Part shown: in pieces, positions 31,001 through 40,769 of the stretch
Layout of the letters: every line of letters starts with the position of its first letter
Position numbering within the stretch: position 1 is the stretch's first letter
Source: Lucinisca nassula
Taxonomy: Eukaryota > Mollusca > Bivalvia > Lucinida > Lucinidae
Assembly: GCA_963580285.1 (NCBI GenBank)
Contig: OY757011.1
Location: 198,913,644 to 198,977,643 of the forward strand
DNA length: 64,000 nucleotides
Direction of reading: 5' to 3'
Program-made: the position numbers and the translations under genes
The notes under the pieces: model-generated
Told to the model about the DNA's origin: nothing
Database searches by the model: none
What the model saw: the letters and a program-made list of their open reading frames with translations, nothing else

Positions 31001-31639
31001 ATGAAACAACCTACTGCACCATTATATCCTGAATTGCCTGTTGAAGATGGGCAGAACTATAGATTACAGAAGATCTCTGAGATAGAGAAGACATTAATTA
31101 ATGAGAGAGATGTGAGAAAAGCATTATACAAGAAATATAAGCGTGGAATAAATATTACTGATGGAGTTGATACTGGTTTGATATCAACAAGTGTTATTTT
31201 GGCAGGTGTTGGATTAACTGTTCCAATTATGTTGCCTTTAGAGATTGGTGCTGTTGTGTGTGGGAGTTTGGGTGTGTGTGTTAAACTAATTAGGCGTAAA
31301 ATGACTTCAAAAGCACATAAACATTATGAGATTAAAACTATTGCTGATAGTAAGTTGAATAGTATAAAGGATTTGATTTCTAAGGCTTTGACAGGCGGAC
31401 AGATATCTGAGAATGAATTTAAATTGATTTTAGATGAATTAGACAAATATAATAAACTGAAAGATAGCATACACTCAAAACAAACAGGATTAAGTGAGGC
31501 GGAAAGAAAAAAACTTATTGAGGAAGGAAAGGCCCAGGCTTTAGCTGAGGTAAAAAAAAATAGGGGATGCTTGATTTTATTTAATAAAATTATAATAGTA
31601 AATAATGACCCACCACCTATTTATAGGAGCGTAAACTAA
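31001..31639 (+). CDS. Polinton protein with a hydrophobic hairpin (212 aa)
   Basis: A Pro-rich N-terminus (MKQPTAPLYPELPVED) precedes a helical charged region. A hydrophobic hairpin (DTGLISTSVILAGVGLTVPIMLPLEIGAVV in parts) could insert in a membrane. A long helical region follows, with ISENEFKLILDELDKYNKLKD, and then a low-complexity end. Function unknown. It is the last gene before the right end, 26 bp after the preceding gene, and starts after 'aagaaaaaaATG'. Confidence 0.6.
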   Translation: MKQPTAPLYPELPVEDGQNYRLQKISEIEKTLINERDVRKALYKKYKRGINITDGVDTGLISTSVILAGVGLTVPIMLPLEIGAVVCGSLGVCVKLIRRKMTSKAHKHYEIKTIADSKLNSIKDLISKALTGGQISENEFKLILDELDKYNKLKDSIHSKQTGLSEAERKKLIEEGKAQALAEVKKNRGCLILFNKIIIVNNDPPPIYRSVN

Positions 31640-32759
31640 ATATGCAGATTTCTTCATTCTAATTCTTTGCAAATTTCTTTTACTAACTGTTAAAAGCTAC
31701 GCATTACGGTGATTCACAGTCCTTTCGGTGCTTTGATTATTCCCGTAACGACTTTCAGGCCTTTCTGTACTTTGATTATATCCGTAACGACTTTCGGATT
31801 ATAAGGGTGCGCAGTCTGGTCAGGGTCTTCCCTATTCATAAATGCTAAAAGATACCTTTATCAATAGTTAACAGTATGGCTATTGATAAAAGCTAAAACT
31901 TGTAATTACCGGTATTTATCATGCTCGTTCTATATATAGAATAAGTACGCATTTATCTTTTCACTTCCTCGTTTTATTATGGTGTTAAAACATTTATATT
32001 CAAGGATATTTATTTTAGAAGGAAGTTTTATGGTGAGTTTTTGTTTTCTTGGCAATTTAGATAGTGAAACAAAAAGTACACATTTTAACAGAATAAAAAG
32101 ATACATTTGTTAAAAATATGCAAATTTAAAACCCATTTTTTAATGATATTCGTAAGTGCTATGTATATATATAAGAGACTCACATTCAATATTTGGTTGT
32201 GTCTGTTACAGCATGGTTTGTCTGGTCTCTGAGTATGACGCTCACCTGTCTGTTTAAGGGTAAATGGCTTGCTCGATGCCATGCATTTGTGAAGGGTGAC
32301 TTTGATGGGTTGCGCGCGCACAAATAGAATTCTCCCTGTTGAAGTCGCCATTCACAATGCATTGTGCTCACCTTACCTCAGACCGGTCTAGTGTTTCGTT
32401 TCGGCTAGGCTGGGAATATGGGGTTAAAGGTGACCCTGGGGCGGAGAGCTTGTCGTGAGCCTACAGGCAGGAGTTCTTAAGAAAGGGGGCTGGCAGCCAC
32501 TACCCGGTGCTGGGGTGTGTGTGTAAAGAATTCTGCCCAGTGCCGGGTGGTTAAAAAGTGCTGTAACAGATGCGGCTTTTGCTAAATTTTGATTTGATTT
32601 TTTAAAATCTGTGAAACATTTTAGGTAGAATTCCTCACCCGGAGTCCGCGGACTGATTTTTTTTTATTTTTTTGAGGGACAGTGTAATAGTAGTACAACG
32701 TAATAGTACTACAGCGTAATAGTACTATGGGAAAACCCCACCAGAGAACTTTTAGACAA
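31640..32759. other. Polinton right subterminal region without genes
   Basis: Over 1.1 kb carries no supportable ORF. It holds a ~40-bp imperfect direct repeat ('cccgtaacgactttc' and 'tccgtaacgactttc' near 31,745 and 31,785). A GC-richer block of unknown origin runs from 32,190 to 32,570. Three 'taatagtac/gtac' repeats (32,685-32,728) abut the TIR. Confidence 0.45.
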
Positions 32760-32876
32760 GAATATATCCAGAATTTCCAAATCAGAATATGCTTTGTGCA
32801 AAGCATATATAAAAAGCAGTCTGAGGACTGCCAGGACTGGACTATATTCCACTATATCCCAGAAACAGCATTTTCT
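32760..32876 (-). repeat. Polinton right terminal inverted repeat
   Basis: It is the inverse of 17,478-17,594 with one mismatch, ends CAGCATTTTCT, and is followed by the ATATAT duplication at 32,877-32,882. Confidence 0.95.
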
Positions 32877-32894
32877 ATATATATACCCTTTCTA

Positions 32895-33120
32895 GAACAT
32901 AATTCAGGTATTGTACTGAATGGAGTTTTTTGTTTGTATTCATTAGAATTGCCTCGTTAAACTATTATCATGAGTATACACACCAAATAACGTTTGTAGA
33001 TGAAATAAGAAATAATATTCTTCTTAAATAACCCTTAATATTTTGGAAAAAATCCTCTAGGGACTGAAGGCGAGTTCGAAAGAGAAATCGTATACGAGCC
33101 ATCCGTGTGAAGTAACTGTA
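32895..33120. repeat. family C foldback element, diverged
   Basis: It contains 'gtattcattagaattgcctcg', an inverted partner 'atcatgagtatacac', and 'gagttcgaaagagaaatcg'. Relatives lie at 35,195-35,520, 47,370-47,720 and 54,450-55,015. Confidence 0.45.
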
Positions 33121-33137
33121 ATCTCACTATATTTTAG

Positions 33138-33267
33138 GATGACAGAGTATTCCTGCTTTTGAAAAAAATAACTGAAGAAGATATAGTAGTCAATGTCCAT
33201 GAAGATGGCAGCTTTATACAACCAGAATTTATCCACAATGTTTATTGCTACACATTCAAGTGGACAG
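33138..33267 (+). CDS. host gene exon 1 in window (internal exon)
   Basis: It opens after 'atattttag' and closes before GTACAC, leaving phase 1. It encodes DDRVFLLLKKITEED... ending FKWTG, a beta-rich stretch I cannot assign. It joins in phase to the exon at 36,159. Any earlier exons lie upstream of, or beyond, the Polinton. Confidence 0.65.
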
Positions 33268-33307
33268 GTACACTGTGTAAACATACTTTAGCCACGTCAA
33301 GCAAATC

Positions 33308-33585
33308 CATTACAATTACTCAGCCGTGGGACATTGTGCATTTTCCAAATCTCCAAAATGGCTACTTATCTGATAAAAATCCATGATATTTTTCGTATAA
33401 ACGCCCAAAACATAGGTTGTGGGTGCTCGTTAGAACCGCCTCAATGAGGCGGTTCTAACGTGTACCCACAACCTATGTCTTGGAACAGATATAAGAAAAA
33501 TAATATTTACCACCTTCAACCCCAGTTTTCTCTATATAAAGTGGAGTTTAGGGGGTCTTCAGTTCACGGTCTTGTTCACGTGATG
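33308..33585. mobile_element. palindromic MITE, subfamily B
   Basis: 'cattacaattactcagccg' and 'ttgttcacgtgatg' are degraded subfamily B ends. The centre is 'gttagaaccgcctcaatgag' and its inverse, with 'ctctatataaagtgg' to the right. It lies 40 bp downstream of the exon at 33,138-33,267. Confidence 0.75.
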
Positions 33586-33733
33586 TCGGGTATGTGCGCC
33601 AAACGGAGAACGAGATCAGCTGCGCATGCATACGCTCATCAGAGTCTTCGTTGTGCACTATATGGAAGATAGTTTGCACAAAGTTTCTTCATACATACGA
33701 AGAAGGATGCACTGTTAAAATCCGAAAAATTCT

Positions 33734-34001
33734 ATTACGGAAAGACGCCTATACAAATACATTGCAAACTTTTCCGCCGAATTTTAAGCTGAAAAATTGT
33801 GAGAGTTTTCTTATGTCTGCTCAAATATAGATTGTGGGTACACGTTAGAACCGCCTCATCGAGGCGGTTCTAACGAGTACCCACAATCTATATTTTAGAG
33901 CAGAAATAAGAAAAATAAGGTTTACCCCTGTAAACCCCAGTTTTACTATTAAAAAGTGGGGTTCAGGGGGGTCAGATTTATATAGACGTGTTTTCGTGAT
34001 G
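33734..34001. mobile_element. palindromic MITE, subfamily A
   Basis: The ends 'attacggaaagacgcctata' and 'tatagacgtgttttcgtgat' are inverted. The central palindrome spans 'agattgtgggtacacgtta' and its inverse around GAACCGCCTC/GAGGCGGTTC. Confidence 0.85.
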
Positions 34002-34396
34002 GAACATCTTAAGGACTTGTTGTAATTCTCCTAAATTATTCACAAATTTGTTTCACCGTCAAGCAAGGAGTCCAAGAGGTACAGACGGAATGCCAAATAC
34101 TGTAGATCTTAATCAGAGCAGTGTTATCTGGGTTTGCACTGTTTTGTACATTACGGATTCCAGAGTAAGTGTGTGTACGGACTGATCTGGGACTTTACTC
34201 GGCGTACACATACTCGAAATCCTTTTGTTTGTTTGTCGACGCCAGTATCTTCTCGTTCTTCGTTTGAGCAGCTATTTAAGAAGAATGGATACATATGTCA
34301 TACTTGCCGAAATTTTTATATACCCGGTAGCGATAGCGTGGACATACTGTTTTTGCCCTGTCTGTTTGTGTTGGTTTATTTGTTGTTTGGGCAACT

Positions 34397-34750
34397 TTAA
34401 CATTGGTTATAACTTTTGGACCGTTTGAGATAGAGCCTTCATATTTGGCCTGTAGGTTCCTTTTGACAAGGCTTCCCCCTCAAACAAAATTTTGACATGT
34501 GACCTACTTTAAGAAACAATTAACATTGGTCATAACTTTTGAGCCGTTTGAGATACGGCCTTCATGTTCGACACGGAGGTTCCTTGTGACAAGGGCTTCC
34601 CACTCATACAAAACATTGCCTGTGACCTTGACTTTGTCTTGTGACCTACTTAAAAGAAAATGTTAACATTGGTATTAATTTTCGAATCGTTTGAGATACA
34701 GCCTTCATATCTGGCGTGTAGGTTCCTTGCGAACAATCACATTAACCTTC
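34397..34750 (+). repeat. tandem repeat, ~140-bp unit, three copies
   Basis: Units begin 'taacattggt(t/c)ataactttt' at 34,397 and 34,522 and a variant at ~34,665, each with 'cgtttgagatanngccttcat' and 'gtaggttccttntgacaag'. Confidence 0.7.
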
Positions 34751-34997
34751 ATGTCAGCCTCTGAGCTATCCAAAAGAAAGAGCGATAATTAATAAATATC
34801 AAGTCTTGGCGCATGCGTAGGCTGATCTGAGACTTTGCTGTCGCACATGCCTTCTTGCTGAAGTTCTCTTGGTCTTGTTCATAGAGAAACTAATTGTTAC
34901 TGACATCATAGTGCGGTTGAATGTAAGGGAAATGGGTACACTTTCAGGGGAGGCAACTCTTTCAAACGTCTTTTTGTCTAGCATGTCAATAGAGGTA

Positions 34998-35052
34998 AAC
35001 TCTTAAAGGAAAGAATTTGTTCCTACGCAGCAAATTCTTTCCTTTAAGAGTT
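34998..35052. repeat. perfect 22-bp hairpin
   Basis: Arms 34,998-35,019 (aactcttaaaggaaag...) and 35,031-35,052 are exact inverses around an 11-nt loop (ttcctacgcag). No terminator role is implied. It is probably a foldback repeat. Confidence 0.7.
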
Positions 35053-35194
35053 GACCACTTTTTTCGTGGGAAAGACCTTACAGAAAAGCGAACAGGAAGT
35101 TCTGAAAGTTGTCTCCCTTTGCAAAATGGCGGAAAAATCTGCCAGGTGTTCCCAGTCCCCTTAAGAAGCCGAAATACCTTTTGCGCTATGGAAA

Positions 35195-35520
35195 ATTGTT
35201 CGAGATAAGGGTAGTTCGAGCCACTTAGTGTTCGTTATAGCGTCAGATATCGAAATTTAATTGGGATATCATTTCTGTTTCTATTATTTTATTCTTAAAC
35301 GAAAAGGTATGTTGTGTGTAATCACTAGAATTGTACAATGAAGTGATTATTATGAGTACACATTACACACCTTTTCAAAATATAATAAGGAAAGCCTCCC
35401 TATTTTAACATCACTATTTGAATATGGGCTATACAGAAAATTTTCTACAGGCTCAAGATTGAGTTCGAATAAACCAATATACATACCCGCTACAAAAACA
35501 CGTGAAGCCATATCTTAACC
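35195..35520. repeat. family C foldback element
   Basis: 'tgttcgagataagggtagttcgag' words, 'atgttgtgtgtaatcactag' with its inverted partner, and 'attgagttcgaataaacc' match the element at 47,370-47,720. Confidence 0.45.
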
Positions 35521-35589
35521 CATATATGACAATGGAATCTTCCATCTAGTAAGTTTGGAGTGGTAAATTTCCAGCGATAGGGGTGTCTG

Positions 35590-35745
35590 GTTTGTTTTTG
35601 TTTAGGGCAAATTTTACAAAAATGAATACTCTATAGGCAAACAGTGTAGATCCAGATCAGAGAACACGGCTTCTGATCTGGGTCTACACTATTTGCCAAT
35701 GTCCTAAAAATGGGTCGCTAGGCATATATGTGTTAACAATCATTT
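35590..35745. repeat. hairpin element, family D
   Basis: 'ggcaaacagtgtagatccag' and the near-inverse 'ctgggtctacactatttgcc' form a long stem around 'atcagagaacacggcttctgat'-like arms. The same stem recurs at 43,540, 51,090 and 56,150. Confidence 0.6.
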
Positions 35746-36158
35746 AGAAAAAAATGCGCATGGTATTACGCTAAAAAATCATTGATCAAATACGATAAAT
35801 TCCTGTCTCAGGACAGTGAATGATAGATAGGAAACATAATGAGTGCCTTGGCAGACCCCATTTTATCAAGAGTGGAGTGGCTTCCACTATACACTACTGT
35901 GTCTTTTTCATAAATATATACATGTTTTGTTGGAGCTCACTGTAGCCGCTTTTGTGAGCCGTGTATTTTAACACCTTAATAATTCTGTTCAGTGAAAGAA
36001 AAAGAAAAGAAAAGAAAGGATAAAAAAATGAAATGAAAACCAGATTGCTTGTTATAATACATGTACTTTACGGGAGACATCCTCACCCTATTACTGTAAC
36101 AACCCCAGTCAATCCTCCCCGAGCTGCCAGTTTTAATAATAATGTATATTTATTGTAG

Positions 36159-36884
36159 GTGATTCTAAAGAAAGTTTTAGAGTCCAAATTAAAGAAGGGG
36201 AGTTAAGAAGTGCACACATTCATGACAAGCTGTTTAAAACAACCCAAGATTCTATTAATCCGGAAAGCCCTGATATAGACTCTACGGCAACACTAGAAAC
36301 TGATGATAGCCCTTATGATGTGCTACCGTCAAGGGGCCAAACTGCAATAGCGTACCTGCCAAGCGAACCATTTGTTGCTTGTAATTCTGAATGCGAGAAG
36401 ACAGATAATGGCACAGCTCAAGCATTACCAACTGATTCAACTGAATTGGGAACAATGGAATCTGCTCTTGACGATTCGTTACACAGAGGCATTGACAATA
36501 CTCAAGCTGCGTCGGCTAAGACATCGCAAAACGCCAAGGAATATTCTGAAGATTGTTCTAATGGCAGAATATGTTTGTCCGAAGAAGACCTATCATTCCG
36601 CATTTCAACGGAGACCGGGCGCTTAAGCTCACCAAACGATTTTGTCATTGATTTGCAAACTGAAAACCACAATGAAAGTCAAATATCACCAGAAAGGGGC
36701 TCTAAACATGATAAATTGCGTTCATTGCTAGAACAGGAAATAGCCCGGGTGAATGATTTCACTGACTTGTGCGGATCTAAAAACGAAAATAGTGAAGTCA
36801 TATTGCGTCATCGTACACATCAAGATGTTGCTCCAGTTATTGAACAAAATGTAGACAGCGTCTCAGAATCTGAAAGAGCCATAG
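36159..36884 (+). CDS. host gene exon 2 (large, acidic, low complexity)
   Basis: The acceptor 'tttattgtag' and donor ATAG/GTAAAA bound 726 bp, phase 1 at both ends, matching the exons before and after. It encodes DSKESFRVQIKEGELR..., then a Ser/Glu/Asp-rich, probably disordered region ending SVSESERAI. The open frame runs on past 36,884 into a (GT)n microsatellite, but the splice phase argues that is intron. I do not recognise the protein. The 11 exons between 33,138 and 57,932 encode a mostly disordered C-terminal part of an unidentified host protein. Confidence 0.7.
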
Positions 36885-36979
36885 GTAAAACATTGTTTCA
36901 TTCACTGACAAAAATCGTTCGGTTAATACCTTGTCACGATTTTCAGGCTGCAGAAATATTCTGTTTCTGGTTGGTTGTG

Positions 36980-36989
<10 letters not shown>

Positions 36990-37035
<46 letters not shown>
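36990..37035. repeat. (GT)n microsatellite
   Basis: About 23 GT units lie in the intron just after the exon 2 donor. Confidence 0.98.
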
Positions 37036-37037
<2 letters not shown>

Positions 37038-37520
37038 GCATATTGGTCAGTTCCATTTACATTGTTGCTACCCTTTCGAGGGAGATGGTTTATATGAAAA
37101 CCTTAATAGAAATTAAGAAAAGGCATTTTTCATTACAAAAAAGCCCGATGCAATTAAGAATCCATGCGACAGACTGCACGCTGTATTGTTGAACGGCTCA
37201 TGATTGATAGTTAAGTGCACGGCAGCGGTTAATGCCGTTCTAAACATTAAGTTTCTTTACGTTTGGTTGAGACCTGATGTCATAAGCTGGACTTGCCGTG
37301 GTTTAATTGGTTTTATTTTGCTCTGGCTGACAAAGTTAGGGGTATATGTAAACAAACCTCGCTCTGCATCATATCAGAGATTTATTTGAATAATGCGTGT
37401 CTATGACGATGCAACAATTGAGTAAAGCCTCCATTGTGCGAACCGAATATTCAAACATAAGCTCTTTGCTGATGATACCGCGGCTTACTTGACTACAATT
37501 GTCATTGCTCGTCTGTGCTT

Positions 37521-39176
37521 GTAATTGCACGACCCGCAGAAAAAGCGACCGACTGAAGTCGGTTGATTTCTAAGAGTGCCCTAAAATCACCGTGTCATTC
37601 TGTCATTCTGTCAGTCCGTCTGTCCGTCCGTAACCCGTTTGTGAAAATTGGTGATAGTGACTTAACCGCTTGGAATATTTATACAATTTTTGGCATACTG
37701 ATAGATATCAATGAGATCTAACCAATGAACTTGCTATATATTACATTCCATTTAGTATAGCCTCGCCGAGGCGAAAAATGTGAAAAATTTCGAACTGCTT
37801 CTCCTCGGAAACCGTTGGGCCGATTGAAGTCAAATTTCATATGGAGCCTCTATGGGATGGGGGAAACCGAAATTTGCTCATGGGGTCCAGGTCACGTGAC
37901 CAAAATGGCCGCCAAGCCATATATGGTCTGTCTGTCTGTCCGTCTGCAACGCAACCCGTTTGTGAAAATTGTGATAGTGACTTAACCGCTTGAAATATTT
38001 AAACAATTTTTGGCATACTGATAGATATCAATGAGATCTAACCAATGAACTTGCGAAATATAACATTCCATTTAGTATAGCCTCGCCGAGGCAAAAAAAC
38101 GTAACCCGTTTGTGAAAACTGGTGATAGTGACTTTAACCGCTTGGAATACTGAAACAATTTTTGGCATACTGATAGATATCAATGAGATCTAACCAATGA
38201 ACTTGCGATATATTACATTCCATTTAGTATAGCCTCGCCGAGGCGAAAAATGTGAAAATTTTCGAACTGCTTCTCCTCGGAAACCGTTGGGCCGATTGAA
38301 GTCAAATTTCATATGGAGCCTCTATAGGATGGGAGAAACCAAACTTTGCTCATGGGGTCCAGGTCACATGACCAAAATGGCCGCCAAGCCATATATGGTC
38401 TGTCTGTCTGTCTGTCCGTCCGTAACCCGTTTGTGAAAATTGGTGATAATGACTTAACCGCTTGGAATATTTAAACAATTTTTGGCATACTGATAGATAT
38501 CAATAGGATCTGACCAATGAACTTGCGAAATATTACATTCCGTTTAGTAAAGCCTCGCCGAGGCAAAAAATCCGTAACCCGTTTGTGAAAATTTGTGATA
38601 GTGACTTAACAGCTTGGAATACTGAAACAATTTTTGGCATACTGATAGACATTAATGAGATCTAACCAATTAACTTGCGATATATTACATTCCATTTAGT
38701 ATAGCCTCGCCGAGGCGAAAAATGTGAAAATTTTCGAACTGCTTCTCCTCGGAAACCGTTGGGCCGATTGAAGTCAAATTTCATATGGAGCCTCTATGGG
38801 ATGGGGGAAACCAAAATTTTGCTCATGGGGTCCAGGTCACATGAACAAAATGGCCGCCAAGCCATATATGGTCTGTCTGTCTGTCAGTCCGTAACCCATT
38901 TGTGAAAATTGTCGATAGTGACTTAACCGCTTGGAATATTTAAACATTTTTTGGCATACTGATAGATATCAATGAGATCTAACCAATGGACTTGCGAAAT
39001 ATTACATTCCATTTAGTATAGAATCACCGAGGCGAAAAATGTGAATGACCGCATTTATTGGGGGAACCGTTTTAGGTCCAGGTCACATGACCAAAATGGC
39101 CGCCATACCCATATATGGTAACACTCATAAAGCTAAATGCATCCGGCGGGTCGTGCACTTCAGCTGAAGCACTGGT
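37521..39176 (+). mobile_element. element with internal tandem units, ends GCACGACCCGC
   Basis: The left end 'attgcacgacccgcagaaaa' and right end 'ccggcgggtcgtgcacttca' share an inverted GTGCACGACCCGC-type word, and each end also has a small hairpin (gactgaagtc; cttcagctgaag). Inside, a ~150-bp part ('taacccgtttgtgaaaa' ... 'cctcgccgaggcg') and a ~170-bp part ('ttcgaactgcttctcctcgg' ... 'ccatatatggtctgtctg') alternate several times with (TCTG)n. A second copy is at 44,751-46,760. The layout recalls bivalve pearl/Helitron-related elements. That naming is tentative. Confidence 0.7.
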
Positions 39177-39183
39177 TTAGTCT

Positions 39184-39720
39184 AATATCTTTTTAGTTTG
39201 GATAGCAGTTTGTCCATTTTGTGGGAAAAAAACTTTTTGGCTTTCTACTCTTGTGGTATTTTTATTTACGGATCCGTTAGTTTATATTTTCTACTTCCCG
39301 TTGGCGTTTTCGATGGAAAGGGTTGTTTATTTTTGTTATGGTTTGTCTTTGGGTGTTTGTGTCGCATATATATTATTTTATTTTGGATAACCTATTGACC
39401 ATTTTGTGGGAAAGTAACTGTCCTTTTGGCTTTCCACTATTGATGTTTCCAATAGGGTCTGTTGTTTCATGTTTGTGTTTCTTTCCCTTTGGTGTCTCTG
39501 ATGTTAGTTGTTGGTTAATTGTATCGATTCCTGACCAGGGCTGGAGCCGAGCGATGGTCTATTTGTTCACCGGCAACGGTGAATAGGGGTACCACCGAAA
39601 CGGCTACAGTGTAGTGCCTGCATAGATTCGTTCCCTGGGACCCCACCAGCTGACGACCCGCGACACGGGGAAACTGGAAAACAACGATTCCTGATCATTG
39701 CCTCCACTTCTCTTTTGGTA
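39184..39720 (+). repeat. rearranged Naiad 3' UTR copies
   Basis: Two partial copies of the 3' UTR lie in series ('ccattttgtgggaaa' at ~39,216 and ~39,400; 'ttccantagggtctg'; 'tttctttccctttggtgtctc'), followed by an unassigned ~130-bp piece and the terminal 'tgatcattgcctccacttct'. Confidence 0.65.
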
Positions 39721-39780
39721 ATTATATCGATTCTTATTCTTCTTTTTTTACCAATTAATTATCAAGACAAAATACAAAAT

Positions 39781-40069
39781 CATCACGAAAACACGCCTTT
39801 ATTATTTGACCCTCTTGAACCCCACATTTATATTGTAAAACTTGGGTTTACAGGGTAACCCTTATTTTCCTAATTTCTGCTCTAAAATATAGATTGTGGG
39901 TACTCGATAGAACCGCCTCAATGAGGCGGTATTGAGGCGGTTCTGACGAGTACCCACAATCTGTATTTTGAGCAGAAATAAGAAAAATATCACAATTTTT
40001 CATCTTAAATTTTTCATTTTTCGGCGATAAAGTTTACAATGTATTGGTATAGGCGTGTTTTCGTAATGG
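39781..40069. mobile_element. palindromic MITE, subfamily A
   Basis: 'catcacgaaaacacgcct' and 'aggcgtgttttcgtaatg' are exact-style inverted ends. The central palindrome is extended by an extra 'gaggcggtattgaggcgg'. Confidence 0.9.
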
Positions 40070-40288
40070 ATGCTGACAAGGAGGTGCCACAATCACAGAA
40101 CTACCAACGGCACCAAAACGAAGAAGAAACCAAATTATTCGTATAAAGAATAAACGCAAAAGGAAGCAACGCTCTTTTATCCACTACAAGATGACTACAA
40201 TGTTGTAAAAGAAATACAAGATAATGTAGCTCATAGTACTTTATCTTTTCTACTACGCAGACTGTTGTTAACAGTAAATAATTTTCAG

Positions 40289-40446
40289 ATGAATCAGCTT
40301 CCAACAAAGATGGTCAAGGTTCAGAAACAAGCGAAATACTTGAAACCATTGTTGAAAAGTCAGAAGCTACCCATGATACGCACCCGACTTTGGTTGAAAC
40401 CATTGTTGAAAAGTCAGAAGCTACCCATGATACGCACCCGACTTTG
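40289..40446 (+). CDS. host gene exon 3 with duplicated 54-bp segment
   Basis: The acceptor 'aattttcag' begins phase 1 and continues from exon 2. The donor is TTG/GTTAGT. It encodes DESASNKDGQGSETSEIL, then two exact copies of ETIVEKSEATHDTHPTLV (54 bp each). The in-frame duplication lengthens an acidic low-complexity region. Confidence 0.7.
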
Positions 40447-40769
40447 GTTAGTATAATTAGTAAACCGTGAGCCATTCTTCAGCCAGTTGTATTCTTTATA
40501 GGTGTTAAACAATACCAGATATGCCAAATACGAACATTGACAATCAGTCTAGAGCAAGAGTAGACTCCGCAGAGTCTACACTGTTTGCTTCAAGCATTTA
40601 AGCATTTTTGTAAAACGTACAACAGACAATTGGAAATGGATTTGTTCAAATTTCCCACGCGAACGATTGTATGTGACATAATATAGATAAATACAACTTC
40701 TGTTTTTAGCCTTTAGCTTGAAATCCTTGATGTCCCTTTCCGTTAGAAACCATTCTGAAATCACTGAAA

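Larger units (their letters stand above)
17478..32876. mobile_element. complete Polinton/Maverick element, 15.4 kb
   Basis: The element begins AG and ends CT. Its 117-bp terminal inverted repeats (17,478-17,594 and 32,760-32,876) differ at one base. A 6-bp duplication ATATAT (17,472-17,477; 32,877-32,882) flanks it. These are the defining Polinton features. Inside are protein-primed DNA polymerase B, a retroviral-type integrase, a packaging ATPase, a putative major capsid protein and about ten small genes, arranged as divergent and convergent pairs in AT-rich DNA. No gene recognisable as the adenain-type cysteine protease was found. Most genes are intact. One has an in-frame TAG and another a frameshift. 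Confidence 0.95.

Noticed and set aside
34998..35052. Rho-independent-type terminator
   Set aside because: A bacterial terminator makes no sense in an intron-bearing animal genome, and there is no following T run.
36885..37192. Continuation of the exon 2 ORF to 37,192
   Set aside because: It reads through a (GT)n microsatellite. A good donor at 36,885 keeps the phase with the next exon.
37521..39176. CRISPR-like repeats
   Set aside because: Units are 150-170 bp, diverged and contiguous without unique spacers, in a eukaryotic setting.
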